Of a stretch of 52,602 bases of DNA, positions 1 to 8,724 are shown one piece after another; position 1 is the stretch's first letter, and every line of letters starts with the position of its first letter. Source of the stretch: a virus; IMG/VR virus record IMGVR_UViG_3300032246_000731, positions 1 through 52,602 of that record. The stretch is one strand, 5' to 3'. A program made the translations under genes and the position numbers. The notes beneath the pieces were generated by a model. It ran no database searches. It was not told where the DNA came from and was given only the letters and a program-made list of their open reading frames with translations.

Positions 1-488
1 CTCATCAAGCTCTGTAGGTGATGTGTCCACACACCTGGATTTGTAGCACCCCAAGTTCGGTCATCCAGTTTAAGTGTGGCATTATAGTTGAGTTGATTAA
101 TGTAAGGTAGCTTGACACTAATCATGGGAACAAAGCGAGGATATTCGTTATAGGCAGATTCCAATACACCTTCGATGTGTTCAACACCAAAGTCTAACGA
201 AACCCAGTAGTTTGCTTTAAGGCAACCAATGATAACTTCATCCCACGCTTTATATTCTTCGTGGCTAATTGCTCGAGGATTAAAACTTTGACTAGTGCCA
301 AAGTAAATGTGTTTAATACGCTTAGACTCATCCAAGTATGCTTGGGTATCATCTGCTTTACGCAAAATTTCTTCAAGAGGTGGCGTGCCTACAACAAACA
401 ATGTAAACATACCATGACAAATAGTATGTTCGACTTCATAACCTGTAAAATAAACGACATCTTGTCGTTCTTCAGTGTTTAGTCCCAT
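1..488 (-). CDS. hypothetical protein, 3' end outside window
   Basis: An open frame starts with ATG at 488 and runs off the left edge, giving about 162 residues. I do not recognise the family. The visible part is a soluble mixed alpha/beta sequence beginning MGLNTEERQDVVYF, with no signal peptide, membrane segment or nucleotide-binding motif that I can see. The start overlaps the stop of the dehydrogenase gene upstream by 10 bases, so it is probably translated as the next member of the same leftward operon that carries two oxidoreductases and a DpdA-like protein. A role in the same pathway is only inferred from position. Confidence 0.7.
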   Translation of the reverse strand, partial: MGLNTEERQDVVYFTGYEVEHTICHGMFTLFVVGTPPLEEILRKADDTQAYLDESKRIKHIYFGTSQSFNPRAISHEEYKAWDEVIIGCLKANYWVSLDFGVEHIEGVLESAYNEYPRFVPMISVKLPYINQLNYNATLKLDDRTWGATNPGVWTHHLQSLM

Positions 489-1357
489 TTAATATAACCT
501 CTGCTGTAACCGTTTGGACGATCCTTACCATCCGCAAACGCTTGTTGCCATTCAGTAGTACGATTGTAACATCGAGTCCAAAAACTATCAACCTCGAGAT
601 AGCCGTTTTCAATCATCCAAACAGCGTCCTTCATACATTGATGAAAATTTTGATTCCTTGGGCTTGGTTTAATAGTAGTAACAGCTTTCCAAAGTTGTTG
701 CTGTGCTTCTTCTTTACTTACTGCTTTACCAACTGCATCGACAATCAGTGCGTTATTATTTAGGTTTATCTCTGTGCCTAGCTCATATTTTCCAGATAAG
801 TCGATAACTACATCATAACTTTCACCAGTAGCAATTAATAGCTTATCTCCCCAAAGATCAATATTGCTAGAACCTAATACATCAACGTTTTCACAATGTT
901 TGAATTTGGTTAATGTGTGATAAGCGACCCAGGCCAAAAATCCACTACCGATAATTAATATTTTGTCTTGTCTATCTACATCAGCAACATCTACAGTATT
1001 AATACCACATGCTACTGGTTCAATGATATAACGAGGATGAGCTTCCGGCACCCATACATATTCGTTTTCACGTACATTATAATAGTCTGCGTATGCTGGC
1101 TCGCCTCTGGTAGCAACATAATCGCCCTTGGCAATGCCTCTAACACTGAGGCCAATACGAGTTACTTGTCCAAGACCTTCGTGACCTTGCATGTGTAGTG
1201 GTAACGGACCAAAATCTCCATTCATCATGTCAATGTCACTACGACAAACACCTGTCATGATTGCTCGTACTTCGATTTCATCTGGACCAATCTCTGGTTT
1301 GTTGTACTCCACTTCTTCAAAGAAGCCTTGTCCTGTAGTTTGTAAACAGCGTGTCAT
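479..1357 (-). CDS. zinc-type MDR alcohol dehydrogenase-like oxidoreductase
   Basis: This 292-aa protein resembles the medium-chain dehydrogenase/reductase superfamily, NAD(P)-dependent enzymes that oxidise alcohols or polyols. Visible catalytic-zinc residues are Cys38 in GVCRSD, His59-Glu60 in GHEGLG and a Glu in EPVACG. A Rossmann loop follows (ILIIGSGFLAW). The four-cysteine structural zinc lobe of classical ADHs is missing and the protein is shorter than the usual 330-350 aa. I place the start at 1357 because that ATG overlaps the TGA of the upstream Gfo/Idh/MocA gene (ATGA); a longer start at 1384 would overlap by 31 bases. The substrate is unknown. Pairing with the next oxidoreductase suggests two sequential redox steps on one small molecule, which is inference. 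Confidence 0.8.
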   Translation of the reverse strand: MTRCLQTTGQGFFEEVEYNKPEIGPDEIEVRAIMTGVCRSDIDMMNGDFGPLPLHMQGHEGLGQVTRIGLSVRGIAKGDYVATRGEPAYADYYNVRENEYVWVPEAHPRYIIEPVACGINTVDVADVDRQDKILIIGSGFLAWVAYHTLTKFKHCENVDVLGSSNIDLWGDKLLIATGESYDVVIDLSGKYELGTEINLNNNALIVDAVGKAVSKEEAQQQLWKAVTTIKPSPRNQNFHQCMKDAVWMIENGYLEVDSFWTRCYNRTTEWQQAFADGKDRPNGYSRGYIKWD

Positions 1358-2235
1358 AGAGTTTCTATCCGTTCGTGTATCCAAACATCAATATCAAATT
1401 GCTTCAACCAAAATTCATAATTATCCATATTGGCAATAGCATCTTTTATCATAGCTTCGTATGCATCTTCCGGACACCATCCTAATTCAAATCGTTCTTT
1501 ACTATCATTCATGTTAAACTTGATAGAACTGTCGTCCTCATGCATATTGGCCCAATCTGCTAGTAAGGTCCATTTGTCACCAAAGATTAGATGGCAACGA
1601 TCATCTACGTCATATGTTCCGTTTGGATTTATTGTACCATACTCGGTACTTTTGATACTTTCTAGTGTATGCAATCGCAATGATTGCTTTCCAGTTACTT
1701 GTTCTTTGCGCCAGTCTGGATTCAAAGCAATATAAAGACTTAACAAGTGCGGCATTAAATCACGGCTTACTCCGCCAAACGACAATTTCTTAGTAGTAAA
1801 CCAACTGCCTGGATTAGGAATACAGTTTTTTCTACTCCAAAATATATCTACTGTATTGGATTTATTAGCTAATTCTTTTAGTTCATTGATATTACTGCGC
1901 CACATGTTATTTTTAACCATCATGAAACGTGTTTGTTTGAATTCAGATACTAGCTTAATCCATGTATCACTAGTAGCAACTCCAGGTTTCTCGATAAAGA
2001 CAATTTTAGTATAGGGCGCAACTTTAGCCGCAATTTCAAAATGTGTAAAATTAGGAGTACATATATGTACAGTATCAAATAGACCGTGTACTAATAACGC
2101 CGCATCGACACTAGGTAACATTGCACCTTTAGTAATGTCGTGATCTACAGTAACTACTTCATGCCCGAGTTTTTCCAGAACAGTTTTATACAACTGCCCA
2201 ATACCCATGCCTATTACAAGACTACGTTTGGTCAT
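1354..2235 (-). CDS. Gfo/Idh/MocA-family oxidoreductase
   Basis: The 293-aa product has the layout of the Gfo/Idh/MocA family, which uses NAD(P) to oxidise or reduce sugars, inositols and related rings. An N-terminal nucleotide fold (VIGMGIG) is followed by the family signature ICTPNFTH, then IEKP, which contains the conserved EKP motif near residue 100. The C-terminal domain carries GGVSRDLMPHLL, equivalent to the GGG-x-D-x-H substrate-site region. The stop overlaps the start of the MDR dehydrogenase (ATGA), and the start overlaps the small BPSL0761-like gene by 14 bases, so the three are translationally coupled. The substrate cannot be told. Capsule or LPS sugar remodelling, or precursor synthesis for a DNA modification, are both only possibilities. 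Confidence 0.82.
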   Translation of the reverse strand: MTKRSLVIGMGIGQLYKTVLEKLGHEVVTVDHDITKGAMLPSVDAALLVHGLFDTVHICTPNFTHFEIAAKVAPYTKIVFIEKPGVATSDTWIKLVSEFKQTRFMMVKNNMWRSNINELKELANKSNTVDIFWSRKNCIPNPGSWFTTKKLSFGGVSRDLMPHLLSLYIALNPDWRKEQVTGKQSLRLHTLESIKSTEYGTINPNGTYDVDDRCHLIFGDKWTLLADWANMHEDDSSIKFNMNDSKERFELGWCPEDAYEAMIKDAIANMDNYEFWLKQFDIDVWIHERIETL

Positions 2236-2473
2236 TTTCTTCCTTTGATTGTTCGTATCGTTTAAACATACGTGTTACATCTTCCATGCGTTCGGCAAAA
2301 ATATCAGCACTGGTCTGAGATACTTTTTTCATATCGTATTCGCTAGGATAATGACGCAAACATGCTCTTGCTTCATCTTTAACAGCTTTGGGAACTCGAG
2401 GAGTAGTTAAGATTCTTAGCAAAAATCTTTGAGTTTGTACTACTGCTCGATATCTTTCATCAGGTAATGTCAT
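2222..2473 (-). CDS. BPSL0761-like small protein
   Basis: This 83-aa protein begins MTLPDERYRAVVQTQRFLLR and continues with an RHYPS segment, a pattern I associate with the BPSL0761 family of small proteins in Burkholderia and other proteobacteria, whose function is not known. It is mostly helical and charged, with no signal or membrane segment. It overlaps the genes on both sides by 14 bases, within the DpdA-like/oxidoreductase operon. The resemblance to a betaproteobacterial family is a weak host clue. The family call is from memory of the motif, not a search. Confidence 0.65.
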   Translation of the reverse strand: MTLPDERYRAVVQTQRFLLRILTTPRVPKAVKDEARACLRHYPSEYDMKKVSQTSADIFAERMEDVTRMFKRYEQSKEENDQT

Positions 2474-4163
2474 GGACGCTGGCTTCCAAATCGTCTAGTT
2501 TATCAATTGCAGATTCGTCAAAATCTACTTCGTCATCTGATTGTACAGGATCTGCATCTACTTCGTCAAATAGGTTGGCAAACATAGTACTTGCATTTAC
2601 CGTTTTCTTACCAGTGGCGCCGCGTGTACCAGGAATAGCTTGCCAAAATTTATCAAATCCGTCGATGATCGCAATAGCAGTTGCACGATCTGGCGCACTA
2701 AAAATAGCATCTACAACATCTCTAAAATAAATTCGATTAAACTTTTCCTGTACTAGCATACTTGGACATAGTCCGGCATCATATTGGCGATTAGCTTCTT
2801 GTACGCTGTTCAAATGCAACCAAACATTATGGCCCATCATAATCGCGTAGGTAAAACTATCCCAACTGGTCTTACCAACCTTACCGATTTTGTTAACATC
2901 ATTTGGCCCATAGATACAAATGTCTTTGACTTCTACACCGTCCATTAGTGGGCTTGTTGTAAAACTAGTAAAGTGTTTATCTTGTACAACTACATCTTGG
3001 AAGAGTCTGGTATCTTGACTGTACTTTTTGTCATCGAGACTTGGCAACATGCGGTAGAGCCATTTTTCTCTGTCTTTAATTTCTGTCTGAACATAAATCT
3101 GTCCATTAGCAGTAGCAAGGAACGGACTAGCACAGTCAAAGCTGATTGTAAACTTAGGATTGTGGTATTTACGAACCGCACGTTGAATATCTGTAAGCAA
3201 TAATGCCCATTCTAATTTACTTGTACCTAGAAAGTGCATCCAGTCTTGATGGCCTTCTTCTAGTAAGCCGTCAAATTTTAATGCAACAAGTCTACGTAGA
3301 ACCAAATCCACATCACACATGTTCTGGCCGCCCATAGCCCAACCGTTAAATGGCTTTTCGTATTTTGTTGGATCGCAAAAATCTTTCATCTGCTGATACC
3401 AATCTTCTGCTTGTGCGTGATTCTCACCTTGCAGAACATTTAAAAACTTACAAGCACCTGTACGATGTTTAATAAAGTATTCGTTGTTGTATTTGGTAGC
3501 ACTAACAGCTTGATCGTAACTAGCAATACCGCTGTTCTTAGCACCCACCGGACTGCGCCCAACCCATGCTGGAATATCAAGTACCATGCCATAGTCCATT
3601 AGTGCATCCATCCAAGTTAATACTTGTTCACGCTTCTTTTGTGCCGCATCCAGTTTAGCTTGATAGACTTTTACATGATCAATTTTTGTATACTTAGGAT
3701 TGCCGTTTTTATCTGTTTTAGGATGCCCAGTTGGATGCACTTGTGGAACTAGTTCAACACCTTTGGCAACCGCTTCAGCCATACGCTGTGCTACTACTGG
3801 TCCGTTAGGATCATTCCATTCGCCTTCCCACACACCTTTACCAATTTGGAATCCACCCGAGTCACCTAATACCCAACTAGTACTACGGTCTCTATTACGA
3901 AACATGTCTTCACTTGGATCAGGTTTAGTCAAATCCAAGTTGGCATGGCCTGCCGAATACAAGCAATGGTCAAAGTAAAATGCCGCATTGGGATTTAAAT
4001 AGTTCATTGCTTCAACACCCATAGGACCAAAGCTAGCAGGAATACGTGCAGGATCCACATAATTGCTGTAGCGTTGTTTGCCTATGTATGTGCTGTAAAA
4101 TCCTGACGTTGCCGGCAGGAAATATGCATAGTCTTTTTGATGTGCTGTTAGATTTTTATTCAA
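2460..4163 (-). CDS. dpdA: tRNA-guanine-transglycosylase-fold protein, DpdA-like (7-deazaguanine in DNA)
   Basis: The 567-aa protein carries the landmarks of the TGT fold: DSGGFQ at 101-106 (substrate-binding Asp), LNVLQGE at 241-247 (as TGT IVQGG), GWAMGGQ at 274-280, MHFLGTS at 309-315, and SFDCASP at 341-347 with Asp343 in the place of the TGT nucleophile. Normal TGT exchanges guanine 34 of tRNA for preQ1; the phage and bacterial paralogue DpdA inserts preQ0-type bases into DNA and protects it from restriction. At 567 aa it is much longer than bacterial TGT (about 375 aa), and the CxCxxC zinc motif appears reduced to one cysteine in LCPSML. The start codon is TTG, eight bases inside the preceding gene; no better start lies upstream. 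No preQ0-synthesis gene is visible here, so host preQ0 would be needed. TGT fold: confident; DNA substrate: inferred. Confidence 0.78.
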   Translation of the reverse strand: MNKNLTAHQKDYAYFLPATSGFYSTYIGKQRYSNYVDPARIPASFGPMGVEAMNYLNPNAAFYFDHCLYSAGHANLDLTKPDPSEDMFRNRDRSTSWVLGDSGGFQIGKGVWEGEWNDPNGPVVAQRMAEAVAKGVELVPQVHPTGHPKTDKNGNPKYTKIDHVKVYQAKLDAAQKKREQVLTWMDALMDYGMVLDIPAWVGRSPVGAKNSGIASYDQAVSATKYNNEYFIKHRTGACKFLNVLQGENHAQAEDWYQQMKDFCDPTKYEKPFNGWAMGGQNMCDVDLVLRRLVALKFDGLLEEGHQDWMHFLGTSKLEWALLLTDIQRAVRKYHNPKFTISFDCASPFLATANGQIYVQTEIKDREKWLYRMLPSLDDKKYSQDTRLFQDVVVQDKHFTSFTTSPLMDGVEVKDICIYGPNDVNKIGKVGKTSWDSFTYAIMMGHNVWLHLNSVQEANRQYDAGLCPSMLVQEKFNRIYFRDVVDAIFSAPDRATAIAIIDGFDKFWQAIPGTRGATGKKTVNASTMFANLFDEVDADPVQSDDEVDFDESAIDKLDDLEASVHDIT

Positions 4164-4332
4164 TTCGACCCCACTTAATTTTTAACCATATTCTTTCCAT
4201 AACATAGTGTACGGCAGTTAAGATAACGTGTATAAGAACAGCATCACTTAGACCGGTCCATATCGCAGTTATTAACAATGCTACTATTCTATAGCTTAAT
4301 GCTCTTACTACTGTTCTTTTTTTAGTTTCCAT
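4156..4332 (-). CDS. DUF2061-like small membrane protein
   Basis: This 58-aa protein begins METKKRTVVRALSYRIVALL and ends in a basic VHYVMERIWLKIKWG stretch. That pattern fits DUF2061, small inner-membrane proteins of unknown role found in bacteria and phages. Two short hydrophobic segments can be seen, around residues 15-26 and 31-45. The ATG at 4332 overlaps the TAA of the upstream coiled-coil gene (TAATG) and has AGGAGA just upstream. Its 3' end overlaps the TTG start of the DpdA-like gene by 8 bases. Confidence 0.75.
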   Translation of the reverse strand: METKKRTVVRALSYRIVALLITAIWTGLSDAVLIHVILTAVHYVMERIWLKIKWGRIE

Positions 4333-4499
4333 TAACTTCTCCTAGTGCGAACTTCATTTGCCACTTGGCTAATTTCATTCTTACTTCTAATACGTTCGCG
4401 ATCTAGATAAGATAATTGCTGGGTTAGACGTTGCACTTGTTCCTGCAACTGTCTAACTTGTTGTTCTAAAGCAACTATTTTAGGATCTATTTGGTTCAT
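4332..4499 (-). CDS. small coiled-coil protein
   Basis: A 55-aa protein beginning MNQIDPKIVALEQQVRQL. It is almost entirely a heptad-like run rich in Gln, Leu, Glu and Arg, so a short coiled coil is likely. I do not recognise a family. Its ATG at 4499 overlaps the TGA of the sliding-clamp gene (ATGA), and its stop overlaps the DUF2061-like start, so it sits between two solid genes in one transcript. That position is the best evidence it is real. Confidence 0.65.
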   Translation of the reverse strand: MNQIDPKIVALEQQVRQLQEQVQRLTQQLSYLDRERIRSKNEISQVANEVRTRRS

Positions 4500-5227
4500 T
4501 TAGCTTGAGCTGGCAAAATATAATTGTATTCAGCAAGACCGCTGTTTACAGTAATTTGTAATGCGCCCGCATCACTAATACGCATAGTAACATCTCCGCT
4601 GAGACCTAAAATACTTTGTATTTGGCTAACTGGCCATGCCCATGACTGCTTTAGTTTACCAGTAATACCGCTGTGGAAAACAAACGAACCTGCGTGTGTG
4701 CTTGCATCACCAAAACTAAACACTAGATTATCATTGTCAGTTTTAACTTGGAAAGTTGTTTCTTCTGTATGTGCGGCCGCTTGATATTTCAAACGTTGTA
4801 TACTTGCCACTGCTGGCTCAAATTCGATATCCCACTTGGCGCCTTTGAACTTAACAGTTTTCATTTGTTCATTAATGATTTCTGCGTTCATAAAACGATA
4901 ATCATTTTTAAAATCTTTGACCGCATTTTCAAAATGCAAACCTGTTGGAATATCTTCGCCATTACGTTGTTGTGTAACAACATCGATACTTGCGCCTTCT
5001 TTATATTCCGGGCACTTTAAATGTAAATCTAATTTGTTTAGATTAGGCATACCAAACACACCTTCAAATTCTGAAATCGGCGCATTTGTTTTGGCTTGCA
5101 AAATAACGCTACGATCTTCAGCCATGGCTTCGATTGTAGTTTCGTTATTTGCGCTACTAATTTTTAATAGCGGTAAAAATCCCAGACTGTGTGTATGTGC
5201 TACTAAGTCTTGTAAAATATCTTTCAT
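4496..5227 (-). CDS. 45: sliding clamp (T4 gp45-like DNA polymerase processivity factor)
   Basis: The 243-aa product is close in length to T4 gp45 (228 aa), the trimeric ring that tethers the polymerase and also serves as the mobile activator of late transcription. I recognise it by the segment ISEFEGVFGMPNLNKL, which matches the gp45 region centred on IYDLNGFLG, by the two-domain beta-rich layout, and by the neighbouring gp43. Sequence identity to T4 is low, so the call leans on length and context. It is the first gene after a strong sigma70 promoter (5246-5274) with a ribosome site AAGGAG. The ATGA overlap at its end couples it to the small coiled-coil gene. The clamp loader gp44 is far away at 28-29 kb. 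Confidence 0.75.
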   Translation of the reverse strand: MKDILQDLVAHTHSLGFLPLLKISSANNETTIEAMAEDRSVILQAKTNAPISEFEGVFGMPNLNKLDLHLKCPEYKEGASIDVVTQQRNGEDIPTGLHFENAVKDFKNDYRFMNAEIINEQMKTVKFKGAKWDIEFEPAVASIQRLKYQAAAHTEETTFQVKTDNDNLVFSFGDASTHAGSFVFHSGITGKLKQSWAWPVSQIQSILGLSGDVTMRISDAGALQITVNSGLAEYNYILPAQAK

Positions 5228-5245
5228 ATGAATCTCCTTATGTGT

Positions 5246-5274
5246 ATTATATTTAGATTTTTGGTTAAAGTCAA
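5246..5274 (-). promoter_or_regulatory. sigma70-type early promoter for the clamp operon
   Basis: On the minus strand TTGACT (5274-5269) is followed after exactly 17 bases by a perfect TATAAT (5251-5246). The clamp ATG is at 5227, giving a leader of roughly 12-15 bases. The -35 box overlaps the last codons of the UGDH-like gene, so clamp transcription restarts even though the upstream gene reads into it. This points to host RNA polymerase and early expression. Confidence 0.8.
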
Positions 5275-6041
5275 GAGTTTTTTCTTACTTTATTATTATA
5301 ATTGATAGCGGATTCTACCAATGTAACTGGGGTATTAATGGTATTGGCCCATTGTACAAACGCCTGTGTATCTTTGGGGAAACAATGTCCTCCAAAACCA
5401 CGCTCACCATCGGGCCCGGGTACTAGTGTATGTCCTGCGCCAATGCGTGTATCTTGTGATACTATATGTCGAACAGTATCGAAGTCGACACCTGTCTTTT
5501 CACATATATCAAATATTTGATTAAAGAAACTAGTTTTTAATGCAAGGAACGAGTTAGTAGTATATTTGACTATACAAGTTTCTTTTTCACTGCATCTAAA
5601 AATTATTTTACAATTAGGTAATGATGTTTGAAATAGTTCTTGCCAGAACCCTTCGGGATCATCACCGCCGATTACCATATATCTTTGATTTAAAAAGTCA
5701 CTGTCGGCAGTGGCCGCACGTAGAAACTCCGGGCTGTAACAAATACTATGATCCGTATATATTTCTTTAAACGCTTCTACTACTGCTGGAGTAACTGTGC
5801 TTTTAACTAGTACTGGCATAAAAATCGGAACTTGATCCAATACGTTTGCTATATTCTCAGCGATAATACCATTTTCTCCAGTAGGCGTGTTTACACAAAT
5901 AATTAAACCATCTGCATCATGATGATATTGTATTTCATTAGTTGTATATTGTGGATCGATAATGACAACTTCGTGAGATGTTTTTAACGCATTATGTATG
6001 GCCTTACCGACGAATCCGTATCCTGCAATTATAATTTTCAT
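5271..6041 (-). CDS. shortened UDP-glucose/GDP-mannose dehydrogenase-like protein
   Basis: This 256-aa protein matches the NAD-binding and central domains of UDP-glucose 6-dehydrogenases, which oxidise nucleotide sugars to uronic acids for polysaccharides. The N-terminal Rossmann loop is IIAGYGFVG; then come VNTPTG, the STVTP segment, Lys169 in LALKTSFFN, and the catalytic Cys220 in GFGGHCFPKD. Full enzymes are about 390-440 aa; here the C-terminal nucleotide-sugar-binding domain is absent, as the frame stops 36 residues after the active-site cysteine. It may be a compact enzyme or may have a changed substrate. It lies one base after gp43 in the same leftward transcript. A role in modifying host surface sugars is inferred from the family. 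Confidence 0.85.
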   Translation of the reverse strand: MKIIIAGYGFVGKAIHNALKTSHEVVIIDPQYTTNEIQYHHDADGLIICVNTPTGENGIIAENIANVLDQVPIFMPVLVKSTVTPAVVEAFKEIYTDHSICYSPEFLRAATADSDFLNQRYMVIGGDDPEGFWQELFQTSLPNCKIIFRCSEKETCIVKYTTNSFLALKTSFFNQIFDICEKTGVDFDTVRHIVSQDTRIGAGHTLVPGPDGERGFGGHCFPKDTQAFVQWANTINTPVTLVESAINYNNKVRKNS

Positions 6042-6042
6042 A

Positions 6043-8712
6043 TTAAAACTCGAATAGTGAATTAAATGTGTTCTTTTCTTCAGTACTACGAACGTCCCAT
6101 TTCAATACACCAATTAGGTTATCTAATTTATTATCAATAATAGTCTGTTCCATTTCAGCATGATCGAATGGCATATCTTTAAACCATTGTGGCAAACGTA
6201 ATTCGTCAACTGGATATGCGACACTAGTAAAGCCCATTGGGTTTTGTTTTAGTTTACAAACAATAACCTTTTGACCGTCTGTAATGTTCATTGAATACTT
6301 GTCGCCAAACATACGTTTCAATGTATTCCAATTGATACTTGCACGTACATGCCCAGGCATATTAGCCTTGCCGGCCTTCTTTTCCTTTGCTTCGTACTCT
6401 GTAATATTGTTGGCACGTTTGGGACTACCTTTTTCCCAACCGGGTCTGCTCTTGAACTTTAATCTAAATTCACTAATATGTGCTAGCACATCATCTTCGG
6501 TGGTGCCCGTTAAAACCTTTTCAAGTACATCACTTAAAAAGTTCTGAATGAATTCCGGCGTATCACTACGCTTCAGATCAAGACCCATGGCCTTGATTTT
6601 ACCAGGTTTGCCATCTACGTCTGCACGTTTGCCTTCCTTGTCATAGTAAAGCACCGCATAACGCTTTTTAGTAATAAACAAACTCTTACTGCCAACAATT
6701 TCTCTACCGGCTTTAATAACTTCGCCGCGTGTCTTAGGTACATGGAATGTGTCCAACATAAACTGTGGAAATGTTGTATTGACTTCCTCGCCGATTTGAT
6801 CGTATAAGTTAATTACAGTTTCTTTAGTCCACGGAAGTTTACCAGATGTAATTTCTTTTTCAAGTGTTTTATAAGCTGAAAAATAACAACTGTCAGTATC
6901 TCCGTAGATAACAGCCTTACCTCTATAATCATATTCCCCGGCAATAATTTCATTGACTTTACTGGCCATGTGTTTAACAATTTGACGGCCGGTAAGTGTA
7001 GTCGATTGCCCAATACGCTTATCAAAGAACCGACATCCAGGATTAAGAATAGCACCATACAAACTGTTCAAGTTAATCTTTTTAACCAACTGTCGTTTGT
7101 CCCAGTATTCTTCTTCGATCTTATTGCCTGTCTTAATACATTCTTTAAGTTTTGCCTGCATTTCCTTACGTTCACTATACCAACGCTTTAGCAAGCCGGG
7201 AATGATTCCTTCTTTTTCGTAAGTAAAGATTGTGCCGTTAGCACTTAATACCCACGGTTGATGACTATCAAAAATTAACTTGTATACTTCAGCCGCACTA
7301 ATAACATCGCTTTCGCCGTTCTCCCAGTCGATAGTAATGTCTGTGCCGATCTCTTGATTCATTACCGCTTCATATTCTAAGCTACCAAATATACCTTCCC
7401 AGCTGGCCGCAAAGCTAGAACCTTTGGCCATTTTATTATCGAGATATTCTTGGGTCATTGTTTGACGCAACTGACCAATAATAGTTTCCGGGCCCATGTT
7501 AAGCGCACGAATAGCTGACGGATAAAGACTATTGATATCTAGTGATCCAACCCAGTCATGAACACCTTCCTTAGGATAAGCAACATACGCACCTGCCGCG
7601 GCCGTATTCTCCTCACGGTCGTTCATCTTAGTACGATTAGGAACTTGCATACCTCTGCGATGTGCTTCATTAATAATGGCCTGCTCGGTCACAGCCACAG
7701 CACCCATTGTTGTCTGTAACAATACTGTATTTTCATGCGCTAGTGTATTGGCAAGATCAAGGAATTTAAGTTTCTTGTCTAGACGATCAAGAAGCGCACA
7801 GTCTTGTCTGTTGTATTCGATGAACTTTTTAAAATCATGATTGTAAAGTTGATCTAATGTGCCTTCGTATTGTGTTTTACGTTCGCCTAGTTCATATTCA
7901 GCGATAGCATCTAGTCGATAGCTATGACGTTCTTCATATGTGTATTTGCGATACAATTCAAGACTGTCTAGGTGTACACGACCAATAAAGTCATAGGTAA
8001 CTGATTGGCGTCCGAACTTTTCATATTCTCTGCGTTTAGGAAACTGATCAAACAAACAAAAACGCCTAGTGTCATCTTTACTCAGTACCTTAGTAACACG
8101 ATTAACTGTATATGGAATATCGTAACCTTCGCTGTTCCAACCAGTCAGTATGTCTGCATCTTTAATTAGATCTAAAAATACGTCCAACATCTCGGCTTCG
8201 GTTTCGAACAACATAGTATTCGGAAACTCTTCGACCATTGTCTTGGCTTCGTCCATTGTTAATGTTTTTGGAGGAACTGCCAAACATACCATAGTTTCCA
8301 TCCATTGCAGGTGAACAGCGATAGCAGTAATTGGCATAAATGCATCATCTGGTGTGCTGTAGCCACGTTCTGGATCAAAGTCCACCTCGATGTCAAAGAA
8401 CGCTACGTTTAATTTTGGAGCGTCAGCATTAAGGTAATTTTCGCTTAAGGTTACAAAGATTGGATTGATATCACTTTCAAATAATTGCTTACTTGAATTG
8501 ATTGCTTGTTCTTTGCGTAATTCTTTTGTACTTTTAACTACTACTTTGCTGAGAGCGTCACCGTATATTGAAAGATATTTTCCACGGGCGTCTTTGTAAT
8601 AGAATGTGTGGCGTACAGGAATGTCTCTGAATTCCCTCTCGCCTTTTTTGTTGCGTTCGACTACTTTAATAACATCGTTATCACGGTCGAACCATGCGTC
8701 TACATAGCTCAT
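6043..8712 (-). CDS. 43: DNA polymerase, family B (T4 gp43-like)
   Basis: At 889 aa this is the replicative polymerase, close to T4 gp43 (898 aa). The proofreading exonuclease motifs are visible: AFFDIEVDF with Asp107 and Glu109, and GWNSEGYDIPY for Exo II. Polymerase motif A is SLDINSLYPSAIRALNM near residue 400, motif B includes KKINLNSLYGAILN, and motif C is YGDTDSCYF near residue 610, with both catalytic aspartates. No intein or split is present, unlike some marine T4-like relatives. A ribosome site (GGAG) precedes the ATG. Two small hairpins just upstream may be a translational operator, as gp43 of T4 represses its own mRNA. It is transcribed with dsbA. Confidence 0.97.
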   Translation of the reverse strand: MSYVDAWFDRDNDVIKVVERNKKGEREFRDIPVRHTFYYKDARGKYLSIYGDALSKVVVKSTKELRKEQAINSSKQLFESDINPIFVTLSENYLNADAPKLNVAFFDIEVDFDPERGYSTPDDAFMPITAIAVHLQWMETMVCLAVPPKTLTMDEAKTMVEEFPNTMLFETEAEMLDVFLDLIKDADILTGWNSEGYDIPYTVNRVTKVLSKDDTRRFCLFDQFPKRREYEKFGRQSVTYDFIGRVHLDSLELYRKYTYEERHSYRLDAIAEYELGERKTQYEGTLDQLYNHDFKKFIEYNRQDCALLDRLDKKLKFLDLANTLAHENTVLLQTTMGAVAVTEQAIINEAHRRGMQVPNRTKMNDREENTAAAGAYVAYPKEGVHDWVGSLDINSLYPSAIRALNMGPETIIGQLRQTMTQEYLDNKMAKGSSFAASWEGIFGSLEYEAVMNQEIGTDITIDWENGESDVISAAEVYKLIFDSHQPWVLSANGTIFTYEKEGIIPGLLKRWYSERKEMQAKLKECIKTGNKIEEEYWDKRQLVKKINLNSLYGAILNPGCRFFDKRIGQSTTLTGRQIVKHMASKVNEIIAGEYDYRGKAVIYGDTDSCYFSAYKTLEKEITSGKLPWTKETVINLYDQIGEEVNTTFPQFMLDTFHVPKTRGEVIKAGREIVGSKSLFITKKRYAVLYYDKEGKRADVDGKPGKIKAMGLDLKRSDTPEFIQNFLSDVLEKVLTGTTEDDVLAHISEFRLKFKSRPGWEKGSPKRANNITEYEAKEKKAGKANMPGHVRASINWNTLKRMFGDKYSMNITDGQKVIVCKLKQNPMGFTSVAYPVDELRLPQWFKDMPFDHAEMEQTIIDNKLDNLIGVLKWDVRSTEEKNTFNSLFEF

Positions 8713-8724
8713 TTATTCTCCATA

